Shown here: positions 1 through 5,429 of the stretch, piece by piece
Layout: each line of letters begins with the position of its first letter
Position numbering within the stretch: the first letter of the stretch is position 1
Program-made: the position numbers and the translations under genes
Assembly (NCBI GenBank): GCA_934667465.1
Contig: CAKUMG010000141.1
Coordinates: forward strand, 1-9,612
Direction of reading: 5' to 3'
Origin: an uncultured Actinoplanes sp.
Lineage (GTDB): Bacteria > Actinomycetota > Actinomycetes > Mycobacteriales > Micromonosporaceae
DNA: 9,612 nucleotides
The notes under the pieces: generated by a model
Databases searched by the model: none
Told to the model about the DNA's origin: nothing
What the model saw: only the letters and a program-made list of their open reading frames with translations

Positions 1-718
1 CGTCCGCCCGGCTGCCGTGCGTCTGGTAGAGCTGCACTCCGCCGCTGGTCGCCAGCTCCTCGCGCGCCTCGTCGAACCCCTCGTCGAGCGCCTCGCGCCC
101 CAACCGGTCGAGCCCCTGCCGGGTGGTCAGCTGTTTCGCCGCCCGCGCGCCTGCCGCGCGTACCGTCTGCTTGATGGTCTTGCGGGAGAGCTGCTCCACC
201 AGGCGCTTGAAGATCTGCTGGATCGCCAGCCGGGTCGCCGCGATGAGCCCGCCGGCGGCGGGGGAGGCGGCGCCGAGCGTCAGTGCCACCGCGATCGTCA
301 TGCCGATCAGCTCGGTGAGGAAGAGGCCGAGCTCGATCCAGGCTTCCAGTTTGGCGCCCTCGATGTCGGTGCCGCACCCGTCGGCCAGCTTGCCCAGCTC
401 GTCGGCGAGCTGCAGCAGCGACTCGAGGGGCGCGTCCGGCGCGGTCGCGAGCCGGTCCCACGCGACGGCGAAGGCCTCCGCTCCCCCGCCGCCGTAGGCG
501 CCGGTCACCTGCCCGGCGGCGGCCGACGACTCGTCGCGGGCGCGGGCGAGCCGTTCCACGATCGTGTACCAGTGGTCGGCGACGTCCCAGGTCTCCCGCT
601 CGTTCCCCTCCGGCCAGTCGAAACCGACAACCCATTCGAGCGCCTCGTACGCCCATCCGGGCACATCGAACGGGCAGAACTCGAACGGGTGCGGGATCGG
701 GCTCGGCAGCACGCTCAC
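1..718 (-). CDS. WXG100-domain type VII secretion effector/polymorphic toxin, N-terminal part (runs off left edge)
   Basis: The minus-strand frame is open from a GTG at 718 to the left edge, giving 239 codons of N-terminus; the C-terminus is outside the window. It begins MSVLPSPIPHPFEFCPFDVP. Residues about 35-125 form a helical WXG100-like region (W44, W51, then a Gly-rich turn YGGGGAEAF near residue 75 before the second helix). A hydrophobic, Ala/Gly-rich stretch follows at about 128-165, then a basic amphipathic region rich in Lys, Arg and Gln. This order is known from large actinobacterial proteins with a CpnT-like or WXG100-like N-terminus, which usually end in a variable toxin domain, so export by a type VII system is inferred. 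Its GTG overlaps the TGA of the upstream gene (GTGA), so the two are probably translationally coupled; the only ribosome site is a weak GGGA. The toxin activity cannot be named. A structural protein of the secretion system is the main alternative. Confidence 0.8.
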   Translation of the reverse strand, partial: MSVLPSPIPHPFEFCPFDVPGWAYEALEWVVGFDWPEGNERETWDVADHWYTIVERLARARDESSAAAGQVTGAYGGGGAEAFAVAWDRLATAPDAPLESLLQLADELGKLADGCGTDIEGAKLEAWIELGLFLTELIGMTIAVALTLGAASPAAGGLIAATRLAIQQIFKRLVEQLSRKTIKQTVRAAGARAAKQLTTRQGLDRLGREALDEGFDEAREELATSGGVQLYQTHGSRAD

Positions 719-1050
719 GACCGGTTCCCGTACGTCCGCCCGACCCGATCCCCGCTCCGATCGTCCGCGTCCACCGCCTCGCGCACGGCTTGCACGACGT
801 CCTCGCCGAGCCCTTCGACGTGCTGTCCCAGCAGCGTCCAGGCCCGCAGGAACCCCTCCTCCGCGGGCCGGTAGTTGCGTTCGAACGCCGAGCCGATGTC
901 GTCGCGACCCCACGGGCGTGTCCCGCTCAGCGCCGCAATCTCGCCGCCCACGCCGTCGTGCAGCTCGCGGATCTGCCTGCCCGAGGCGGCGAGGTCCCGC
1001 CCGGCCGCGGCGGCCCGGTCCGGGTCCAGCCACATCCCGGGGGAGGTCAC
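715..1050 (-). CDS. Small WXG/EspC-like type VII secretion-associated protein
   Basis: This 111-residue, mostly helical protein begins at a GTG (1050) that overlaps the TGA of the YbaB-like gene (GTGA), with GGGAG five bases upstream. An in-frame ATG at 1035 is the alternative start. The two-helix pattern shows a turn with PWGRDDIGSAFERNY at about residues 46-60 between helices. This resembles the EspC/WXG100-like proteins found next to large WXG100-domain effectors in actinomycetes, where the motif is a degenerate W-G-x(4)-G/A-F. No signal peptide or membrane segment is visible. The likely role, inferred from family and position, is a secretion partner or chaperone-like heterodimer mate for the effector encoded immediately downstream, whose GTG overlaps this gene's stop. 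The family is fairly sure; the partner role is not shown. Confidence 0.75.
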   Translation of the reverse strand: MTSPGMWLDPDRAAAAGRDLAASGRQIRELHDGVGGEIAALSGTRPWGRDDIGSAFERNYRPAEEGFLRAWTLLGQHVEGLGEDVVQAVREAVDADDRSGDRVGRTYGNRS

Positions 1051-1451
1051 GGCGTCTCCCGGTCCTGTCGGGGCAGGAGGGAGCCCAGGTTGTCGTCGCG
1101 CAGGAACCGCAGTGTCCCGGACCCGGCGGGCAGGTACCCCGTCATCAGCTGTTGCACCTCGCCGGCGACCCGGGCCGCGGCCGATGCGGTGACCGCGACG
1201 ATCAGGCCGGCCAGCTCGTCGGGCGGCAGCTCGCGGTAGACCGTGCGGTCCAGGTGCAGGTCGACGAGCTGGCCGCGCGGGCCGACGGTGACCGTGACCA
1301 GCCCGTCCGCGGAGCGGGCGGTGACCCGCAGCTCGGTCAGGCGGTGCTGCAGCTCGTCCATTCCGGACCGGAGCCGCTGGTAGTCGCCGTACACCTCGTC
1401 GAAGCGTGCGCGCAGCGCCCGGTTGGCGTCCCGATCGGCTGTTCCGGCCAC
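1047..1451 (-). CDS. YbaB/EbfC family DNA-binding-like protein
   Basis: This protein of about 134 residues has a YbaB/EbfC-like layout: an N-terminal charged helix (ANRALRARFDEVYGDYQRLR), a central beta region (VTARSADGLVTVTVGPRGQL, then VDLHLD) and a C-terminal helix (ELAGLIVAVTASAAARVAGE). Canonical YbaB proteins are about 100-110 residues, small homodimeric nucleoid-associated proteins; the extra C-terminal tail here is typical of actinobacterial paralogues next to WXG-type genes. I chose the GTG at 1451 because GAGGGGGG lies just upstream. An ATG at 1475 and a further upstream start at 1505 are possible but have poor ribosome sites. The gene heads a three-gene cassette with GTGA overlaps. 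Whether it binds DNA, regulates the cassette or takes part in secretion cannot be told from sequence. Confidence 0.75.
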   Translation of the reverse strand: MAGTADRDANRALRARFDEVYGDYQRLRSGMDELQHRLTELRVTARSADGLVTVTVGPRGQLVDLHLDRTVYRELPPDELAGLIVAVTASAAARVAGEVQQLMTGYLPAGSGTLRFLRDDNLGSLLPRQDRETP

Positions 1452-1496
1452 GTTCGCCCCCCTCGATGCGTCCATCGACACTTCTGACAGTACCGG

Positions 1497-1526
1497 GAGA
1501 CACAACGCTGAGTGTCCCTGTAATTT
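1497..1526 (+). promoter_or_regulatory. Possible promoter for the deaminase/SUKH-3 gene
   Basis: In the 111-bp divergent gap, GAGACA (1497-1502, four of six matches to TTGACA) is followed after 18 bp by TAATTT (1521-1526, fits TANNNT). Transcription would start near 1533 and leave a roughly 30-nt leader containing GAGGGGG before the ATG at 1563. On the other strand TACTGT (complement of 1487-1492) could be a -10 box for the YbaB-like gene, but I see no good -35 for it. Confidence 0.3.
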
Positions 1527-1562
1527 CTCTCCGTAACACGTCGCATGCGTCGAGGGGGTTCA

Positions 1563-2900
1563 ATGATCACGAGGGCGGAGGCCGAGGCGATCGCCGCGGG
1601 CTGGGCGCAGCGTGAGTCCGAGAGCCGCGGCTACGAGTGCCTGCCGGAGATCAGCGAGTTCGACCTGGGCTATGTGGTGTGGACCCGGCAGCCACCGGCC
1701 GTGCTGCCCTCGCCCGGCGACCACGCGCGCACGGTCATCGACCGCGAGACGGGTGTTCTGTCCACATTCCCCGGTATCCCGGCCGGCGTCGTGGCCGACA
1801 TGTACCGCGAGCGCCGCCCCGAGATCGCCGCGCGCCGCCGTACCGTCGATCCTCAGGTCGAGCTGCGCCGCAACGCCCGCCGCCTGGCGTCGCCGACGAC
1901 CGTCGCGCACCTCACGGTGGACGGACGCGTGCTGATGGCGCGGGGGGCCAAGGGCGACCAGGAGATCCGGCACCACCCGCTGGTCGCTGCGCGGTTGCGG
2001 GAGCTCGAGCCGGGATCGACCGTACGCGGCACCGAGCGCCACGCCGAGCTGATCGTGCTCTCGGACGCGCTGCACGAGGCCGACCGCCGCCAGGCAGGCC
2101 CCCACGAAGCCGACCCCCACGAAGCCGACCCCCACGAGGCGGACCGCCGCGAGGGTGACCGCCGCGAGGGCGAGCGAGGGGCGGGGCTGACGCTGGACGC
2201 GGCGCGCGAGCTGCTGCGTACGGCCGAATTCGAGACCTTCCTCATCCGCGAGCAGGGCGACCCGCTCGCCGGCACGCCCGGCCGCCCCTGCGAGTCGTGC
2301 ATCGGCGTGCTCGTCGACTTCGCGGTGCTGCCCTGGTCGCACCTGGCCTTCACCGAGCCGTTCCGGCCCTGGTCGGCCAACATCGCCGAGCCCGGCCGCT
2401 TCCCGGAGGAGGTGGCCGGCGCGCTGGCCGATGCGGGGTGGCGGCCGCTGCATCCGTCGGTCGCCGAGGTGCTCGCGGACGGGATGATGGAGGACGTCGT
2501 GGCGATGCCGGGCCGGCGCTACCGGCACCAACCGTTCCCGGCTGCCCGCGCGGCGCTGATGGAGTTCCCGGGCATCTTCTGTGGCCTGCGGGGGCCGGGT
2601 GTCCGCCGGCAGGTCCGCTGGCTCAACCTGGAACCGGCCGCCGCCGCGCACACCGCCGACGCGCTCGGCGAGTTCGGTGAGGTGCTCGGGGTGCGGCTGT
2701 TCCCGCTCGGCGTCGAGGCCAAGGGCGACGGCATCCTGGCCATCGACGAGCGCGGGCGGATCTTCGCCCTGGACCAGGGCGGCGAGTGGTTCGTGGGCGA
2801 GACCCTCGACGCGGCCCTGATCAACCTGCTGACCGGCGACGGCCCGGCGGACCGCGTCCACGACGACGGCACGTGGGGAAGCGGCAACGGCACGTGGTGA
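1563..2900 (+). CDS. YwqJ-like deaminase / SUKH-3 immunity domain fusion protein
   Basis: This 445-residue protein starts at ATG 1563, preceded by GAGGGGG at the right spacing; an ATG at 1545 would place that ribosome site inside the gene. Residues 1-90 (MITRAEAEAIAAGWAQRES..., DLGYVVWTRQP, TVIDRETGVLSTFPG) resemble the small Imm35/YrhB-type domain. Residues about 100-265 look like the YwqJ family of the deaminase fold: H160-A-E162 and P242-C-E-S-C246 supply the Zn ligands and catalytic Glu expected for that fold. Residues about 280-425 match the SUKH-3 pattern (GWxPLHPSV, PGRRY, FPGIFCGLRGPG, LFPLGVE, ILAIDERGRIFAL, GETLDAALINLLTG). SUKH domains are known immunity proteins of bacterial toxin systems. 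No signal peptide is visible, so it is probably cytoplasmic. A 15-bp repeat expands the segment between the two deaminase motifs, and the stop lies inside a 21-bp repeat array. Whether the deaminase domain is active or acts on nucleic acid is unknown. Confidence 0.8.
   Translation: MITRAEAEAIAAGWAQRESESRGYECLPEISEFDLGYVVWTRQPPAVLPSPGDHARTVIDRETGVLSTFPGIPAGVVADMYRERRPEIAARRRTVDPQVELRRNARRLASPTTVAHLTVDGRVLMARGAKGDQEIRHHPLVAARLRELEPGSTVRGTERHAELIVLSDALHEADRRQAGPHEADPHEADPHEADRREGDRREGERGAGLTLDAARELLRTAEFETFLIREQGDPLAGTPGRPCESCIGVLVDFAVLPWSHLAFTEPFRPWSANIAEPGRFPEEVAGALADAGWRPLHPSVAEVLADGMMEDVVAMPGRRYRHQPFPAARAALMEFPGIFCGLRGPGVRRQVRWLNLEPAAAAHTADALGEFGEVLGVRLFPLGVEAKGDGILAIDERGRIFALDQGGEWFVGETLDAALINLLTGDGPADRVHDDGTWGSGNGTW
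2100..2174 (+). repeat. Five in-frame 15-bp tandem repeats in the deaminase/SUKH gene
   Basis: Five consecutive 15-bp units encode PHEAD, PHEAD, PHEAD, RREGD and RREGE (residues about 180-204). The first two are identical and the third differs at two wobble positions. Another HEAD at about 171-174 may be the seed. The array sits between the HAE and PCxxC motifs of the deaminase domain, as a hydrophilic loop insertion that keeps the reading frame. Confidence 0.9.
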
Positions 2901-2956
2901 AGCAGCAACGGCACATGGTGAAGCAGCAACGGCACCCGATGACGCGGCAACGGCAC
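2873..2956 (+). repeat. Four 21-bp tandem repeats crossing the stop codon
   Basis: Units begin at 2873, 2894, 2915 and 2936; the middle two differ at one base, and a decayed fifth may follow at 2957-2977. In the frame of the upstream gene each unit reads W/R-(G or stop)-(S/R)-(S/G)-N-G-T. The first copy has GGA where the second to fourth have TGA, so the gene ends at the second copy and the rest lies in the 81-bp convergent gap before the next gene. Confidence 0.9.
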
Positions 2957-2981
2957 CCGGTGGGACGCCGGCGGGCGCGGT

Positions 2982-3668
2982 TCAGCCCAGGAGCGGGAAG
3001 CGGTCCCCGAAAGCGGCGGCCTCCGCCGCGGTGAGCTCCGCCCGCCCGGCACCCTTGCGCAGCGCCTCGACGGGCGACCAACCCGCCGGCAGCCCCTCGG
3101 CCCCGGCGAGACCAGCCAGCGTGGACACCGCGATCGCCACCGCCTCGGCGGGCGGCCCCGGCGCCCCGGGCAGCGACACCACGAGATCGAGATGGTGGAT
3201 GGCAGCCTCGGTGACCAGCGTCGCGAGGAAGTCCGGCACGGCCAGGACATGCCCCTGCGTGCCGACAAAACCACCCAGATCGGCCGTACGCGCCGCGTGC
3301 CGCGCGGCCGCGGACGTCTCACGCCAGGGCGCCACAACCCCGGCGGGCCGTGCGAACGCGGCGGCCGTCCGCCGGACCCACTGCGCGTTCGCCGAGCGGT
3401 CGTCCCCCGTCGGGAACGCCCGCCAGTAGCTCACGAAGTCGGCGTCGGCCGGCCCGTCGGCGGGCGTGTGCAGCGCGACCAGCGCCCGCTGTGCGTCACC
3501 CGTGACGTGCAGCAGCAGGTCGGCCACCGTCCAGCCGCGGCACCCGGAGGCCAGGAGCACGTCGCTGTCGCTCAGCTCGGCGACCACGTCGGTGATCGCG
3601 GCGTATGCGGCGTCGAGGGCGTCCACCACCGGGAAGTTCAGGACGTCCACCACCGGGAATTCGGGCAC
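2982..3668 (-). CDS. Maleylpyruvate isomerase family (TIGR03083-like, DinB-fold) mycothiol-dependent enzyme
   Basis: This 228-residue protein matches the actinobacterial maleylpyruvate isomerase N-terminal/TIGR03083 family, which are DinB-fold metalloproteins often taken to use mycothiol. Visible metal-ligand positions are H54 in DLLLHVTGDAQR, and E154 and H158 in TEAAIHHLDL; the same His, Glu, His set is the metal site of the characterised maleylpyruvate isomerase. GW at 45-46 before TVADLLLH is also typical. The true substrate is unknown, since most members of this family are uncharacterised and this one is not next to gentisate-pathway genes. Start GTG 3668 is used because AGGGTGG lies six bases upstream; that site is part of a strong hairpin. 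The first 20 codons contain a 24-bp duplication, so initiation inside it is possible. It is the last gene of the minus-strand run. Confidence 0.8.
   Translation of the reverse strand: MPEFPVVDVLNFPVVDALDAAYAAITDVVAELSDSDVLLASGCRGWTVADLLLHVTGDAQRALVALHTPADGPADADFVSYWRAFPTGDDRSANAQWVRRTAAAFARPAGVVAPWRETSAAARHAARTADLGGFVGTQGHVLAVPDFLATLVTEAAIHHLDLVVSLPGAPGPPAEAVAIAVSTLAGLAGAEGLPAGWSPVEALRKGAGRAELTAAEAAAFGDRFPLLG
3620..3659 (-). repeat. 24-bp-offset direct duplication at the start of the isomerase-like gene
   Basis: A 16-bp identical core occurs at 3620-3635 and 3644-3659, giving FPVVD twice at the N-terminus (EFPVVDV then NFPVVDA). The offset of 24 bp keeps frame. The second peptide copy leads into the normal family start (ALDAAYAAI), so the first copy is likely an added extension. 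Confidence 0.85.
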
Positions 3669-3674
3669 AGCGCC

Positions 3675-3708
3675 ACCCTGGCACGCCGCACGCGCGGCAC
3701 GCCAGGGT
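3675..3708 (-). promoter_or_regulatory. Strong RNA hairpin overlapping the ribosome site of the isomerase-like gene
   Basis: Two 15-nt arms (3675-3689 and 3694-3708) are separated by four bases. In minus-strand RNA all 15 positions pair, two as G-U; in plus-strand RNA those two would be A-C mismatches. The stem begins 11 bases after the stop of the zinc-ribbon gene, and its 3' edge contributes AGGGU to the ribosome site of the next gene. No U-tract follows. It could be a terminator/attenuator or a translational switch. Confidence 0.65.
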
Positions 3709-3719
3709 CGGCGCCCAGC

Positions 3720-4145
3720 TCAGTCGAAGAGCTGGTTGAGGAAGCTCTTGCGACGCCGGTAGTGACCGTGGTGGCCCTGCCGGTAGTGGCCGTGGTAGCC
3801 GGGCTGGCCGTACTGCGGGCCGTGGCTGCCGTAGGCAGGGGCGGGCTGGCCGTAGCCGGGCTGCCCGTAACCGGGCTGCTGGCCGTAGCCGGGCTGCTGC
3901 GGCGGGGGCGGCGACGCGTAGCCACCACCGTGCGGCGGCGGGGCCGGGGGTGCGTAGCCACCCGGGGCCTGGGCCGGCCGCGGCGGCGCCTGCGACCCCT
4001 GACGGTTGAACGAGGCCTCCGCCTCGAACAGTTTCTCGAGCTCACCGCGGTCGAGGAAGATGCCACGGCACTCGGTGCACTGGTCGATCGTGACGCCACT
4101 GCGCTCGTAGACCCGCATCTCACCGCGGCACTTGGGACAGGTCAT
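3720..4145 (-). CDS. Small TFIIB-type zinc-ribbon protein with PGYGQ and His-rich tail
   Basis: This 141-residue protein begins MTCPKCRGEM and carries a CPKC (C3, C6) and CTEC (C23, C26) zinc ribbon, followed by RGIFLDRGELEKLFEAEA, the signature of the zf-TFIIB-like family (PF13453 type). Residues about 50-110 are low-complexity Pro/Gly/Tyr/Gln with PGYGQ copies, then a His/Tyr/Arg-rich stretch (HGHYRQGHHGHYRRRK) and the ending SFLNQLFD. Start ATG 4145 has GTGAG six bases upstream, formed by the end of the previous gene; ATG 4151 is the alternative but has no spaced ribosome site. Its start almost abuts the TGA (4153-4155) of the GT87-like gene, so the pair is likely co-translated. The function is unknown for the family; the tail suggests a disordered or adhesive region or a metal-binding one, but this is inference. 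Confidence 0.8.
   Translation of the reverse strand: MTCPKCRGEMRVYERSGVTIDQCTECRGIFLDRGELEKLFEAEASFNRQGSQAPPRPAQAPGGYAPPAPPPHGGGYASPPPPQQPGYGQQPGYGQPGYGQPAPAYGSHGPQYGQPGYHGHYRQGHHGHYRRRKSFLNQLFD
3846..3893 (-). repeat. PGYGQ coding repeats in the zinc-ribbon protein tail
   Basis: Three near-tandem PGYGQ copies (residues 85-89, 91-95 and 96-100) are encoded by almost identical 15-bp segments; looser copies (QYGQPGYHG) follow downstream. This is a low-complexity tail, not a mobile repeat. Confidence 0.8.
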
Positions 4146-4152
4146 CTGCATC

Positions 4153-5385
4153 TCACAAACGGTACAAGGCCGGGTCACTCCGTGGTGGCCTCGTAGCTGT
4201 GGATTGGCTGAAACCGAGCGCGGCGGCCCAGATCAGGAACGCCGCGGGGTACAGCACGTAGCCGAAGCGGGTGGTGGGCATCAGGAGGATGGCCGCGAGC
4301 AGGCCGTAGCCGCAGAACAGAGCCGCGGACGCGGCCGTGCGCGGCGGACGCCGTACGAGCAGGAAGGCGATCGCCAGACCGGCCGCGACCAGCACACCGG
4401 CCGCGACGACCCGGCCGCCGGGCACCGACTGGGCGATCAGGTAGCCGGGGAACGGCGACTGCGCCGGGCTCGTCACGACGCCGTGGCCGAGCGGGAAGCG
4501 GAACACGTTCTCCAGGAACGCGTCGGCGTCGACCAGCGCCACCGGAAGCAGCGTCAGCACCGGCAGGCCCAGCGCGCCCGGCAGGAACCGGCGCAGGTGA
4601 CCGGTCCGCCACGCGAGCACCGCCAGCACCGCCAGCACCGGGAAGGCGAACAGCTTGAGCGCGGCCGCGGCACCCACGGCGAACCCGGCGGCGGTGAAGC
4701 GGCCGGCCGCGCAGCACGCCAGCGCCAGCAGGCACAGGACCAGCACGGGCAGGTCGTCGCCGCCCGTGGCGAGCGTCAGCGCGCAGACCGGGAACACCGT
4801 CACGACCTGCACCGCGCGGACCGCCGGACCGGGCAGCAGCCGGACCGCCATGATCAGCGCCGCGGCCGTGGCCACGGCGAACCAGATGCGGGCGTCGGTG
4901 ATCCAGCCGTCGCCGAGCACCGCGCGCGGGAGGCCGAAGATCGACATGCCCGGCTGGTACGGCGCGTATCCCAGCAGCTGCTCCCCGGGCGGCAGTGCGG
5001 AGATCGCGTCGCGGCCCAGGTAGGGCGTCCCGGACTGCGCCAGCCGCTCGCCCATGTGCTCGGCGACCAGCACCTCCTCCTGCGCCCGGTCGGTCCGCCC
5101 GCCCGCACGCTGCACCGCCTGGATCACCAGCGGCAGCAGCGTCGCACCACCCCACACGGCCCACGCGAGACCCGCCCGGAACGCCGGCCGGCGCAGGAGC
5201 AGCTGCGCCACGACCACGAGGAACGCGGCCAGATAGGCCCACGCGGCCACGGCACCCCACGCCCGGTGCGGCAGCAGCGTCGAGGTCAGCGCGGTGACCA
5301 GGGCGAACACGGCGGACAGCCCGTAGAGGGCGGCGTCGGCGGCGAGCCCGCCGGCGGCCTGGTCGATGCGCGCGGTCAGCCTCAC
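4153..5385 (-). CDS. GT87-like (DUF2029-type) polytopic membrane glycosyltransferase
   Basis: This 410-residue protein is strongly hydrophobic, with about nine or ten membrane spans (for example near 20-38, 44-63, 72-90, 167-182, 190-207, 212-226, 229-257, 269-285, 325-343 and 351-393). Between the early spans lies a large loop (about 93-160) with YLGRDAISALPPGEQLLGYAPYQPGMSIFGLP, and later come GGDDLPVL and AALKLFAFPVL (K244). This pattern fits GT87/DUF2029 proteins, GT-C-fold enzymes that use polyprenyl-phosphate sugars; mannosyltransferases of actinobacterial cell-envelope glycans belong here. The sugar and acceptor cannot be read from sequence. Start GTG 5385 is the only plausible one, because an in-frame TGA lies about 30 bases upstream. 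It has no clear ribosome site and sits in a 16-bp direct repeat shared with the end of the preceding GGDEF-EAL gene, 30 bp away. Confidence 0.7.
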   Translation of the reverse strand: MRLTARIDQAAGGLAADAALYGLSAVFALVTALTSTLLPHRAWGAVAAWAYLAAFLVVVAQLLLRRPAFRAGLAWAVWGGATLLPLVIQAVQRAGGRTDRAQEEVLVAEHMGERLAQSGTPYLGRDAISALPPGEQLLGYAPYQPGMSIFGLPRAVLGDGWITDARIWFAVATAAALIMAVRLLPGPAVRAVQVVTVFPVCALTLATGGDDLPVLVLCLLALACCAAGRFTAAGFAVGAAAALKLFAFPVLAVLAVLAWRTGHLRRFLPGALGLPVLTLLPVALVDADAFLENVFRFPLGHGVVTSPAQSPFPGYLIAQSVPGGRVVAAGVLVAAGLAIAFLLVRRPPRTAASAALFCGYGLLAAILLMPTTRFGYVLYPAAFLIWAAALGFSQSTATRPPRSDPALYRL

Positions 5386-5429
5386 GCAGGCCAGTCTGCC
5401 AAAGTCGGATCAACCTCACGCAGGCCAGT
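5380..5429. repeat. 16-bp perfect direct repeat at the GGDEF-EAL/GT87 junction
   Basis: CCTCACGCAGGCCAGT occurs at 5380-5395 and 5414-5429, 34 bp apart. One copy contains the last codons and stop of the GGDEF-EAL gene; the other contains the GTG start of the GT87-like gene. Confidence 0.95.

Noticed and set aside
17..874. Plus-strand open frame opposite the WXG100-domain gene
   Set aside because: The minus strand gives the recognisable WXG100-like protein with GTGA coupling; the plus frame has no family features.
2901..2981. Bidirectional terminator in the convergent gap
   Set aside because: The gap is mostly 21-bp tandem repeat; no stable inverted repeat with T-tract is visible.
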